Shown here: positions 1-7,873 of the stretch, piece by piece | Layout: the number at the start of each line of letters is the position of its first letter | How positions within the stretch are numbered: position 1 is the stretch's first letter | Origin: Betaproteobacteria bacterium | GTDB lineage: Bacteria > Pseudomonadota > Gammaproteobacteria > Burkholderiales > SG8-39 | Direction of reading: 5' to 3' | Length of the DNA: 64,000 nt | Assembly: GCA_004297625.1 (NCBI GenBank) | Contig: SCTY01000003.1 | Location: forward strand, 62,001 to 126,000 | The notes under the pieces: generated by a model | Database searches by the model: none | Seen by the model: the letters and a program-made list of their open reading frames with translations, nothing else | What the model was told of the DNA's origin: nothing | Program-made: the position numbers and the translations under genes

Positions 1-662
1 GAGTGATTGACGAACGCCAGCATCGCGTAGTCGTACAGGGTGAGGAAATTGTTCTTGGTGAAGCCGTGTTTCCGCACTGGTTGGCGGTAAGGAATACGAT
101 AGATTGCGTAGCCAGTCTCCGCAAGAAATCCGCGGAAGAATGGGTACGGGTCGCGGGTCTGCCTAAAAAGATCCATGACACTGCGGTCGTAGAGCCCGAA
201 ACCGGTTGCATCGCGTACTGGCTTCACCTCCGAGAGAAGATCAAGAAGTCGGTAAAAGACCCGCCGAGCAAGCCACATCGCTAGCGATTCCTCGCTCGTC
301 TCCTTGACGCCCAGCACGATCTTGGCGCCGCGGCGCCACCTTTCTATGAACGACGGAATAAGCTCGGGAGGGTCCTGCAAATCGGAAGCCATTCCAATGA
401 CCGCATCGCCGCTTGCAGTAAGAAAGCCGTGCGCGGGAGAGCGAATGTGGCCGAAATTCCGGGTATTGACGATGAGCTTCACCCGCTTATCTCTGGCAAT
501 TACTTCCTTTACCCGATCCACCGTGCAATCGGTGGAAGCGTTGTCGATAATGATGTGCTCGTAATCGAGGCCCGTGCTTGCCATTGCCGTGCTTATGCGC
601 TCACAGAGCTCGACAACATTCCCCTCCTCGTTGAACGCCGGCGTGACGATCGATATTTTCAT
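1..662 (-). CDS. Glycosyltransferase family 2 (GtrB/DPM1-like), C-terminus cut by window edge
   Basis: This frame is open from an ATG at 662 to the window edge, giving 220 visible residues and no stop. It begins MKISIVTPAFNEEGNVVELC, the usual opening of a GT2 nucleotide-sugar transferase. It carries DNASTD near residue 40 and SDLQDPPE near 95, the metal/nucleotide motif region of the GtrB/dolichol-phosphate-mannose-synthase type. Such enzymes move a sugar from a nucleotide donor to a lipid carrier or glycan at the inner membrane face. C-terminal membrane helices, common in GtrB, would lie outside the window. It is the last visible gene of the long minus-strand glycan locus, 31 bases after the NUDIX gene. 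The fold is secure; donor and acceptor are unknown. Confidence 0.85.
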   Translation of the reverse strand, partial: MKISIVTPAFNEEGNVVELCERISTAMASTGLDYEHIIIDNASTDCTVDRVKEVIARDKRVKLIVNTRNFGHIRSPAHGFLTASGDAVIGMASDLQDPPELIPSFIERWRRGAKIVLGVKETSEESLAMWLARRVFYRLLDLLSEVKPVRDATGFGLYDRSVMDLFRQTRDPYPFFRGFLAETGYAIYRIPYRQPVRKHGFTKNNFLTLYDYAMLAFVNH

Positions 663-693
663 GCCTCTCTATAGCTCAGCCGTGCCGCGCTTC

Positions 694-1206
694 CTACACG
701 AAGCGACCATTAAGCCAGTCCGAATATACCTTGTGAACCGAATAAAGATCGGAAGGCGCTCCCTGGATCCAACGAAGCGCTCCGGTTCGCGGAATGTCCA
801 ACTGGAGCAGGGATCGATCACCGATAGGAGCCTCCAGCTCACATAGGAACAGCAGTGAGATGAAATGGCCGCGCCGATGAAAGAACTGCTTGATATCAAC
901 CGGAAGGGACGAATGCCGCACCCCCGTTGAAAGCTCGCTGCGCGCAACTGCTGCAATGCGCTCATGAATAGGTTCGTTGTATCTTATGATTCCGCCAGGG
1001 ATATGCCACCCACTACCCCAGTCATCTTCCCGCCACGCAAGCAAGTGCTCGCTCCTATCGTTCCGGACGAGCAAATCGACATTGATCATCGGGGTGATCT
1101 TGACCGCAAAGTTAAATACCGCATCGGGTAGACCCCGGCTGGGATCGGGCACGTGCTTCAGCACGCGCTGCAGCAGCATATCCATTGTCCGTTCTTCGCT
1201 TTTCAT
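694..1206 (-). CDS. NUDIX hydrolase, GDP-mannose mannosyl hydrolase-like
   Basis: This is a 170-residue NUDIX protein. The Nudix-box region at about residues 71-96 begins GGIIRYNEPIHER and continues with ARSEL. That resembles the degenerate box of GDP-mannose mannosyl hydrolases (Gmm), where the usual REUxEE is altered, better than a housekeeping MutT. Gmm releases GDP and mannose and is often found in polysaccharide clusters, where it may tune the GDP-sugar pool. The start codon overlaps the stop of the upstream epimerase gene (ATGA), so the two are translationally coupled. The substrate is inferred from the motif and context only; another nucleotide sugar is possible. Confidence 0.8.
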   Translation of the reverse strand: MKSEERTMDMLLQRVLKHVPDPSRGLPDAVFNFAVKITPMINVDLLVRNDRSEHLLAWREDDWGSGWHIPGGIIRYNEPIHERIAAVARSELSTGVRHSSLPVDIKQFFHRRGHFISLLFLCELEAPIGDRSLLQLDIPRTGALRWIQGAPSDLYSVHKVYSDWLNGRFV

Positions 1207-2195
1207 GCAGCCGATGCCGATGCCATGTAATCAGCGGTTTGGCGGATCTGAGCGGTGAGATCCGCAAGCGGGACGCCTTGCTCGGCCGCAAGGGCCGCAA
1301 ATCGGCGTCCATCGCCAAGATATCGGTCATCCGGCAGCGGCTGCAGTGGCGGCCGCTCGATCCGGATGTCGGGGCGTCCTAGAACGTGCTTGACCAGCTC
1401 GGCGAGCTCGCCGACTTCGACAATGGGATCTCCATGCGTGTCGAAGGTGAACGCCTCCGACTTATCGCTGGTGAGGAGCCAGCCGATCGAGACATCGAGA
1501 AGATCTCGGACGGAAGTATACGATCGCAGCACGCGCCGAGTCGCGCGCAGTGCAATCGGACGCCCGGACATCGCTTCATGGATGATCGAGGAAAGCGCGT
1601 AGCCGTCGTATTTATTGATAAACGGGCCGCCAAGATTGAATATCCGAGCGATGAGGATGCGGGCCGAATGTTCCCGGGCTTTCCGTGCAAAGAATTGCTC
1701 ATCTCGGATCTTCTGCGTGCCATACGGATTGCCGACTGGATCGTCACACAACGAACGGTCTGGGGTCGTAGGCATGCCGTACACCGCACCCGATGAAGGA
1801 AGCAGGATGTGCGAAACGCCGATCCTTTCGATGGCCTCGCCAACCGTCGACCGAATCTGACCGTTCAGCCTGTCGAACTCCTGCACTGAGAGGTCGAAGG
1901 TGCGATCTTTTGTGAGATACGCGAAGTGCAGCAGCAAGGTCGGCGCGCGAGGCAACCTATCCAGCTCGGGCAAAGGCCGCACATCAATCTGGCTGCCGGA
2001 GCGCAGCCTCAGATTCCTCGCGCGCGAGGCAAACGGGCATACGCGGCTCTCAATCCCATGGCCAAACGCCGATTCGAGCATTTCGAGCGCGGCTTGGCCG
2101 AGCCATCCCGTGGCACCGGTGAGCACCACGCGCAAGCCGGACGCTCGTAAGCGCTCTGCATTTCGAGGGGAGAATGAGAGCCTACCGGCCGGCAT
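1203..2195 (-). CDS. NAD-dependent epimerase/dehydratase (extended SDR)
   Basis: This is an extended short-chain dehydrogenase of 330 residues that acts on a nucleotide sugar. The N-terminal cofactor motif is TGATGWLG, and the catalytic YxxxK appears as YGTQK after SSGAVYG. The open frame extends further upstream, but that part lies inside the HAD gene and has no family character. The ATG at 2195, which gives MPAGRLSFSPRNAERLRASG before the Rossmann strand, was therefore chosen; it overlaps the HAD gene by 14 bases. The NUDIX gene follows with an ATGA overlap. The protein could be a 4-epimerase, 4,6-dehydratase or reductase; the sequence alone does not decide. It belongs to the unusual sugar module. 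Confidence 0.8.
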   Translation of the reverse strand: MPAGRLSFSPRNAERLRASGLRVVLTGATGWLGQAALEMLESAFGHGIESRVCPFASRARNLRLRSGSQIDVRPLPELDRLPRAPTLLLHFAYLTKDRTFDLSVQEFDRLNGQIRSTVGEAIERIGVSHILLPSSGAVYGMPTTPDRSLCDDPVGNPYGTQKIRDEQFFARKAREHSARILIARIFNLGGPFINKYDGYALSSIIHEAMSGRPIALRATRRVLRSYTSVRDLLDVSIGWLLTSDKSEAFTFDTHGDPIVEVGELAELVKHVLGRPDIRIERPPLQPLPDDRYLGDGRRFAALAAEQGVPLADLTAQIRQTADYMASASAA

Positions 2196-2859
2196 AGTTC
2201 GCGGGCCGAGCGACGAGTGTTGGCAATTGCTGTAACGAATGGACCCGCTCCGCAGCGGGATAAGCGGCGAGCTCGGACTCGAGCGTCGCGTCGCCATATC
2301 CGTAAGTAGCGAGCCAAAAAGGAATCTTTGCCGCCTTCGCACTTAGCAGGTCTACGGAGCTGTCTCCCAGATATATGACGTCTTCGTCCTTGACGCTGAG
2401 GATGGATAGCGTATGAAGCAGATGATCCGGGTGGGGTTTGCAATTTGCTATTGCGTCACCGCCGACGATGACATTGAAAAATCCGGCGAGACCGGTGTGT
2501 TCCAGCACCAATTCGGCCAAAGCCTGCGGTTTGTTCGTGCACAGCGCAATCCGCACGCCGCTCGCCTGCAGTGCCTGTAGGGCAGCAGCGGCGCCGGGAT
2601 ACAGGCTTGTCGGCGACGTACGGATGCCGGCGTAAATGGTCCTGAATTCCGCTAGGTCTGCGTCCGGGTCGCGGCCGCAATCGTGCAGAGCGACGCGCAC
2701 CAGTTCACGCGCACCGCGGCTTACCAGGCGACGCACGGAGTGCAAGTTGGCCGTGCGGTCGACGCCGCGCCGGGCCCGTAGTTCCTCGAGCGCCAGCGCG
2801 ATGGAGGGCGCACTGTCTACGAGCGTACCGTCGAGATCGAAAATGACGCCTTTGATCAT
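2182..2859 (-). CDS. HAD-superfamily phosphatase (phosphoglycolate-phosphatase-like)
   Basis: This 225-residue HAD hydrolase has all four motifs. DLDGT is at residues 8-12 with the nucleophile Asp8, TNK is at 108-110, the motif III lysine is in CKPHPD near 141, and GDSSVD at 165-170 binds magnesium. The helical cap sits after motif I, as in Gph-type phosphatases. It overlaps the upstream sugar kinase by ATGA and the downstream epimerase by 14 bases. In this module it most likely removes a phosphate from a sugar or cyclitol intermediate, as HAD proteins do in heptose and nonulosonate pathways. The substrate is inferred. A housekeeping phosphoglycolate role is less likely in this operon. Confidence 0.85.
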   Translation of the reverse strand: MIKGVIFDLDGTLVDSAPSIALALEELRARRGVDRTANLHSVRRLVSRGARELVRVALHDCGRDPDADLAEFRTIYAGIRTSPTSLYPGAAAALQALQASGVRIALCTNKPQALAELVLEHTGLAGFFNVIVGGDAIANCKPHPDHLLHTLSILSVKDEDVIYLGDSSVDLLSAKAAKIPFWLATYGYGDATLESELAAYPAAERVHSLQQLPTLVARPANYAGR

Positions 2860-4196
2860 GTGCCTGCGGCGAGTCGAAGTAGGCCGGCCAGCGTCTCGTC
2901 TTCTTCGACGCCTGAGGGAAGCATGCGCCTTCCTGTTAAGACTTCGAGGCTTTTTAATGCTGCGGGGCAGCGGCGTGGGAGGCCGCCGGCGACGACGACT
3001 TCCCGCTCTTCGCGGTCTGCGTCAATGATTCCGAGCGCCTCGGCGTATTGCCGCAACCAAGCCAATGCGATGGAGGCGACGACAGTTTCGGCGCTCGCGC
3101 ATCGTTCCAGAAGCGCGCCAATCGACGCGCCGCCGCTAAAGCGCCATGCGCCTGGGAATGCATTCATGTTTACTGTCAACGGGGCGTTGAGGATTTGGTC
3201 AAAGGTAAGGCTTCCAAGCAGGCGCCAAAAGAGCCCCGGCGCGCCGCCACTTCCGTGAGCGATGCCGTCAAATAAGCCCGCAAAAAGGTTGAGCGCCCGC
3301 CCGGATGGTATATGCGTGATGGCCGCAAGCTCCCGGTTTGCGAAGTACGGCCGGCGCTCGGCTTTGCCGCTGAGGTCGCGCACCGCGCGGACTACTTGCG
3401 AGCCGGTTCCGATGTTGAATGCGGCCCGAGCGCGCGACGGCACCCCTGCCCCGTACACTGCCGCTTGCAAGTCGCCGAATCCCCCACACAGCGACACAGC
3501 AGCTCGTTGACCAACGTCGCAGCAGCCGAGCTCCATGTCGTCCGCGCTGGTCGGGTCTGCAAAACGCAACTCGGCGCTAGAAGCGCCGCAAGCGGCCAGC
3601 AGGGTCTCCGACCATTTCGCGGCGTCCAGGTCGTAGAGCCCTGTCCCCGCAGCGGAGCTGACATGCACGCGACCGGCGTAGCTTCCAACCGAAACCGCGA
3701 TCCACTCGGGGAGAGTCAGGAAACGAGCGCCTCTCGGCAGGTTTTTCTGGCGCGCAAGGTGCGCTAGACCAAGAAACGGCAGCCCGGACTTGAGGCGCAT
3801 CCCGGTGATCCGGGAAAACTGCTCGCCGCTCTGTCTCTCGCACGCCGAAAGCGTCGGCTCATCGCCGGACGACAAAGGATAAGTGGCCCGCATGTCGCGC
3901 CAGCTGATGTATGGAGTGAGCGCGGTCCCCTTCCCGTCCTCCAACATGAAGCCGTGCATCTCCGTACACAGCCACAGCGCCTTCGGGCGTGGCAGCGAAG
4001 GACTGCTGAGGCGTCCAATGATCGTCTTAAGCAGTGTCCCGTAACCGCGCGGATCGATTTCGACTTCCCCGGCCACGCCGTAGCGCGCTTGCGGCGCCGG
4101 CTCTTCATGGCGGGCGAGGATGTGGCCTTCTTCGGCCAGAGCGCCTTTGACCCGGCTCGCCCCAAAATCGACGAGAAGGATCGCGGGCGAGCTCAC
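2856..4196 (-). CDS. FGGY-family carbohydrate kinase (sedoheptulokinase-like)
   Basis: This 446-residue kinase of the FGGY/ASKHA fold phosphorylates a sugar or polyol with ATP. The N-terminal phosphate-binding hairpin reads DFGASRVKG at residues 10-18, CTEMHGFML marks the substrate domain, NIGTGSQ the second phosphate loop, and VVAGGLPRR the C-terminal adenosine motif. The overall pattern is closer to sedoheptulokinase-like members than to xylulokinase or glycerol kinase. It is tightly coupled to a sugar-phosphate cyclase upstream (4-base overlap) and a HAD phosphatase downstream (4-base overlap). A sedoheptulose-type or cyclitol kinase fits that company. The exact substrate is an inference. 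Confidence 0.78.
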   Translation of the reverse strand: MSSPAILLVDFGASRVKGALAEEGHILARHEEPAPQARYGVAGEVEIDPRGYGTLLKTIIGRLSSPSLPRPKALWLCTEMHGFMLEDGKGTALTPYISWRDMRATYPLSSGDEPTLSACERQSGEQFSRITGMRLKSGLPFLGLAHLARQKNLPRGARFLTLPEWIAVSVGSYAGRVHVSSAAGTGLYDLDAAKWSETLLAACGASSAELRFADPTSADDMELGCCDVGQRAAVSLCGGFGDLQAAVYGAGVPSRARAAFNIGTGSQVVRAVRDLSGKAERRPYFANRELAAITHIPSGRALNLFAGLFDGIAHGSGGAPGLFWRLLGSLTFDQILNAPLTVNMNAFPGAWRFSGGASIGALLERCASAETVVASIALAWLRQYAEALGIIDADREEREVVVAGGLPRRCPAALKSLEVLTGRRMLPSGVEEDETLAGLLRLAAGT

Positions 4197-5341
4197 AACG
4201 CGTGGACCACCGCCGCTACGGAGTCGTGCAGCAGTCCGACGGTAGGCGTATCGAGCTCGAGATCAATGAAGCGGATCTGTCCGATCGATTCAACAACGAC
4301 GAGCTTCAGAGCGCTGCCTTCAGTCTTCTTGTCGCGGCGCAGGAGTTCCAGGATACCGTCCAGCTTCACCGAGGCGAGTTCATTACGCGAGGCCGCCGGC
4401 ACCAGTGCCCGGCCTGCGCGCAACATTCTGTCGCGCTCCGACTTGGAAAGAAGGCCGCGGCGAAGTGCGACCTCGTTTTCCACCAGCATGCCGATCGTTA
4501 CCGCGATGCCGTGTGGTATCCGAAAGTCGACTAGCGCCTCCAGCGCATGGCCGAAGCTGTGCCCGTAGTTGAGCGAGCGGCGCAGGTCCACCTCGAATTC
4601 ATCCCGCTCTATCACGGCCCGCTTCACCGAAAGCGCCCCGATAATGAGGCGTAGCAATGCATCCTTCGAACCCTCTTTGAACCGCGGAAACTCCTGTTCA
4701 AAAGCGGTCAAGAAGTCGACGCCGCCCGTGACATGGAGCCGGAACACCTCCCCCATCCCGGAGAGCATATCGTTGTCGCCCAGCGTGTCGAGAAAACCGG
4801 TGTCGATGATCACCCGGCGCGGAGCCGAGAATAGCGCAAGCAGGTTTTTCGTCTTCTTGTGATTGAGGGCCGTCTTGCCGCCCATGCCGCTGTCCCCTTG
4901 GGCCAAAAGCGTGGTCGGTACGAACGTCCATGGGATACCGCGCTTGAAGAGATAACCGGCAAAAGCACCGAGGTCTTGCACAATGCCTCCACCCACGACG
5001 GCGAGCATGGACGTCCTAGTGGCGCGGTTCGTCTCCAGGAAGTCGATGATCTTCAGCACGGTCTGGATGTTCTTCGACTCCTCGTTCGCCTCGATGGTGA
5101 AGCGCGGGACCGATGCAAGCGAAGGTTCAGCGTCGAGGTGAAGCTGCGCCACCCGGCCATCAACAAGAAGCAGGGGATGGCGACAGGCGCCGATCAGCTT
5201 CGCGACCGACTCCGATGGCCGAGTGCTCTGCGGGAATTCGACGACGTACGGGCGAGGAACGGACCTTGTGACGAAGCCGCCGTTCTCCCGCGGATCGAGC
5301 GGCGCACTAAAAGACTGGTTCTGTATCCTGAAGCTGCCCAT
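4193..5341 (-). CDS. 3-dehydroquinate-synthase-like sugar phosphate cyclase
   Basis: This 382-residue protein belongs to the sugar phosphate cyclase family, the NAD- and metal-dependent cyclases that include AroB and 2-epi-5-epi-valiolone synthase. The NAD motif GGGIVQD is at residues 117-123 and GGKTALN at 154-160. The metal ligands Glu198, His261 and His277 are present (MGEVF, LNYGHSFGHA, IPHG). AroB-type enzymes have EVxK after the metal-binding Glu; this protein has EVFR, an arginine at 201. The ATG at 5341 was preferred over one 21 bases upstream because it avoids overlap with the SDR gene. Because it lies in a glycan locus beside an FGGY kinase and a HAD phosphatase, a cyclitol rather than shikimate role is favoured. 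The product is unknown. Confidence 0.82.
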   Translation of the reverse strand: MGSFRIQNQSFSAPLDPRENGGFVTRSVPRPYVVEFPQSTRPSESVAKLIGACRHPLLLVDGRVAQLHLDAEPSLASVPRFTIEANEESKNIQTVLKIIDFLETNRATRTSMLAVVGGGIVQDLGAFAGYLFKRGIPWTFVPTTLLAQGDSGMGGKTALNHKKTKNLLALFSAPRRVIIDTGFLDTLGDNDMLSGMGEVFRLHVTGGVDFLTAFEQEFPRFKEGSKDALLRLIIGALSVKRAVIERDEFEVDLRRSLNYGHSFGHALEALVDFRIPHGIAVTIGMLVENEVALRRGLLSKSERDRMLRAGRALVPAASRNELASVKLDGILELLRRDKKTEGSALKLVVVESIGQIRFIDLELDTPTVGLLHDSVAAVVHAL

Positions 5342-5345
5342 GCAA

Positions 5346-6026
5346 CTATCCCTGAAACCCACCTATGGAAAATCCGCCGTCCACCACGATGTCCTGTCCC
5401 GTGACGTACGTGTTGGCCGGCGAGCAAAGGAAGTAGCTGACCTCGGCGATCTCCTTGGGGGTGCCCAGCCTGCCAAGCGGAATGCCGGCCTCGAAACGCT
5501 TGATCACCTCCGGAGGATTATTCTTGGCGGTCATCTTGGTGAGAATGAAACCCGGGGACAGGGCATTCACGAGCACACCATCGGCGGCCATTTCTATGGC
5601 GAGGGTTTTGACTGCGCCGACAAGTGCGTGCTTCGCGAGGACATAAGGAAGGCGGCCGCGCCGCGCGAGGAATCCGTACAGAGACGAGATGACTAGGACC
5701 CGGCCTTTGCGTGCGCGCAGGCTCGCCTCGACGTACTTAAGTACGCTGAGAAACCCCTGGACGTTGACCCGTAGGGAGTCGGCGATCTCTTCGTCCGACA
5801 GGTCGGCGAAGAGCTTCGGGTTGTTGAGCCCGGCGCTGTGCACCAGGACGTCACATTCCCGCGTGCCGCGCTCAAAATACGCATCGATCGATGAGGGACT
5901 GCCGAGATCGAGGTCGTTCCGCCCTGCCGCCTTGACTGCATCGCCGCGCTCCCTGAATACCGCGCAAATCGCGGAGCCGATATCGCCGCGTCCGCCCAGC
6001 ACCAACACTTCGCGAGCGCCGGGCAT
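5346..6026 (-). CDS. Short-chain dehydrogenase/reductase (FabG-like)
   Basis: This is a classical SDR of 226 residues. It starts MPGAREVLVLGGRGDIGSAI with a Rossmann glycine motif, and it has ISSLYG and YVLAK (the catalytic Ser and YxxxK). The tail VTGQDIVVDGGFSIGG is typical of FabG-like enzymes. The frame is open far upstream, but that part runs inside the ThDP gene and has no SDR character. The ATG at 6026 overlaps the ThDP stop by one base (TGATG), a coupling arrangement. It probably reduces or oxidises a keto group on the sugar or cyclitol intermediate of this module. The substrate is not predictable. Confidence 0.85.
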   Translation of the reverse strand: MPGAREVLVLGGRGDIGSAICAVFRERGDAVKAAGRNDLDLGSPSSIDAYFERGTRECDVLVHSAGLNNPKLFADLSDEEIADSLRVNVQGFLSVLKYVEASLRARKGRVLVISSLYGFLARRGRLPYVLAKHALVGAVKTLAIEMAADGVLVNALSPGFILTKMTAKNNPPEVIKRFEAGIPLGRLGTPKEIAEVSYFLCSPANTYVTGQDIVVDGGFSIGGFQG

Positions 6027-7873
6027 CAGTTCATCGGCGGAATGAGCATGTTCTGCGCGAACTCGTCCCGCGGTAGAAACGGCGCCAGGTCCTCGAGTGG
6101 CGACGACACCATCGTGCCGTCGTCGAGCCGACGCGAGGAAAGTTTGGGCGCGAAGACCTGGCTCTTGTCGAGGAAAACCTCGCAAGCCTGCGCGCCGGGT
6201 CCGCCCAGCGTGTCGCGAATGGCGGCATGCATATCGGCATGCGAGCGCGATGCGCGTACGCTGAACCCGAAAGCCGCCAACACCTTCTGGAAGTCCGGAA
6301 ATGTCAGCTTGCTGTCCGGCCCGCAGCCGACCACATTGTCGGGAAAGTAAGCCTGCTGGGTCTGCCGGATAGAGTGGTAGCCGGTGTTGTTGAGGATGAA
6401 CAGCTTGACCGGAATCCGGTTGCCCACGATTGTTTGCAGCTCTTGCAGGTTCATCATCACGCTGCCGTCGCCAGCGAGGCAGATAATGCGCTTTGCGCCG
6501 CTCGCGTACCAGGCTCCGATCGCCGCCGGCAGGTCGTAACCCATCGAAGCGCAGCCCGAATTCGTAAACAAGCGCTGGCCAGCCTTGAGTTCCGCGGCCT
6601 GGAACGACGTCACGCAGGCCGTTCCATCCCCGCTCACGACGATATCGCCGGCGTCGAGTTGCTTGAAAAGCGTTTCCATGAAGCAATATGGATTCACTGC
6701 CTCCTTGGTCTGCCAGTATTCCGGAAGCACCGTGGAGTATTTCGCTACCCGCTCCTTGCACCAAACGAGGTACTTCCGGTGGGCGGGCTTAACCGAATAG
6801 CCCGATGCGATGCGCTGTTCGAGCAGCTGCAGGAAATCGCGCAAGTCGCAGTGGATCGGCTGATCGATCTTCAACGTCGGCTTGTGGAGCTCGGCAGGAT
6901 CGATGTCGATCATCACCTTGGCCGCTGCGCGGGCAAACGAGGCCCAGTTGTAGCTGATCTGCCGGATATTCAGGCGGCTGCCGAGAATCAGCAGAAGATC
7001 CGCATTCTGGACGGCAAAGTTGCCGCCGCGGTCGCCGACCGACCCCGGCCGGCCCGCGTAGCATGAATGGCCGTTCGCAATAACGTCATGGGCATTCCAC
7101 CCGGATGTGACTGGAAGGCCGAGTCGTTCCATGACCCGCAAGAAGAGATCATGGGCGCCGGCAATGCGCACTCCTGCGCCTGCAAGCACCGCAGGGCGTT
7201 CAGATGCGTGGAGACGCGCCAGGAAAGCGTCCACTTCCGCAGCGAGCCGAGCGCCCGTGAGCGCTCCTTTCTCTAAGCGCGCATTCGGGGCAACCTCCGG
7301 ATCGTCGTAAAGTGTTTCCGGATCAAGCGGGCGCAGTTTGGCCGGATCGATGGGCGCAGCCTGAACGTCGATCGGGACATCGACCCATACGGGCCCCGGT
7401 CGGCCCGTGCGCGCAAGCGTTATGGCCCGCTCGATGACTTCACGCGTTCTGGAGGGGTCTTGCAGCAACGTGGCGTACTTCGTGATCGGACGAACCATGG
7501 AAACGACGTCAGCCTCCTGGTCACCAAGTTGGCGGAGTGAGAGCGGATAATTGCCGGCGATTGTCTCTCGCTTTACTTGTCCAGAAATGACCACCATCCC
7601 GAGCGAGTCGACCCAGGCGCCGAATACGCCATTCAACGCATTGATGCCGCCCGGCCCCGTGGTGACGTTGAGCGCGGCGAGGCGTCCGGAGAGACGAAAG
7701 TAGCTTTCCGCCGCGATGGCGCTCGCCTGCTCATGGTGACAGCATATGTACTCAAGCCCTTCGCAGCGGCCAAACGCATCATTGAGGTGCATTGCGCCGC
7801 CGCCAGTGAGCATGAATACGTGCCGGATGCCGTGATCACGCAGAGCACGGGCCAGGTAATCCGAAACCCTCAT
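6026..7873 (-). CDS. Thiamine-diphosphate enzyme, acetolactate-synthase-like
   Basis: This 615-residue ThDP-dependent enzyme has the layout of acetohydroxyacid synthase: an N-terminal pyrimidine-binding domain with the activating Glu48 in CHHEQASA, a central domain, and a C-terminal pyrophosphate domain. The last carries GDGSVMMN through NNTGYHS at about residues 465-495, the ThDP/Mg motif. It lies between a NeuB-like gene (ATGA overlap) and an SDR (TGATG overlap) instead of with ilvN/ilvC, so a role in valine synthesis is unlikely. A known precedent in surface sugars is YerE, an AHAS-like enzyme that transfers a two-carbon unit from pyruvate onto a keto-sugar. A comparable carboligation is inferred here; a decarboxylase role is the alternative. 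Confidence 0.82.
   Translation of the reverse strand: MRVSDYLARALRDHGIRHVFMLTGGGAMHLNDAFGRCEGLEYICCHHEQASAIAAESYFRLSGRLAALNVTTGPGGINALNGVFGAWVDSLGMVVISGQVKRETIAGNYPLSLRQLGDQEADVVSMVRPITKYATLLQDPSRTREVIERAITLARTGRPGPVWVDVPIDVQAAPIDPAKLRPLDPETLYDDPEVAPNARLEKGALTGARLAAEVDAFLARLHASERPAVLAGAGVRIAGAHDLFLRVMERLGLPVTSGWNAHDVIANGHSCYAGRPGSVGDRGGNFAVQNADLLLILGSRLNIRQISYNWASFARAAAKVMIDIDPAELHKPTLKIDQPIHCDLRDFLQLLEQRIASGYSVKPAHRKYLVWCKERVAKYSTVLPEYWQTKEAVNPYCFMETLFKQLDAGDIVVSGDGTACVTSFQAAELKAGQRLFTNSGCASMGYDLPAAIGAWYASGAKRIICLAGDGSVMMNLQELQTIVGNRIPVKLFILNNTGYHSIRQTQQAYFPDNVVGCGPDSKLTFPDFQKVLAAFGFSVRASRSHADMHAAIRDTLGGPGAQACEVFLDKSQVFAPKLSSRRLDDGTMVSSPLEDLAPFLPRDEFAQNMLIPPMN

Noticed and set aside
4193..5341. 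Housekeeping aroB
   Set aside because: No aroK or other shikimate gene is adjacent, the EVxK Lys is replaced, and all neighbours are surface-sugar genes. It cannot be fully excluded without the rest of the genome.
6027..6764. N-terminal extension of the SDR at 5346-6026
   Set aside because: It overlaps the ThDP gene out of frame, has no SDR features, and the ATG at 6026 gives a normal SDR with TGATG coupling.
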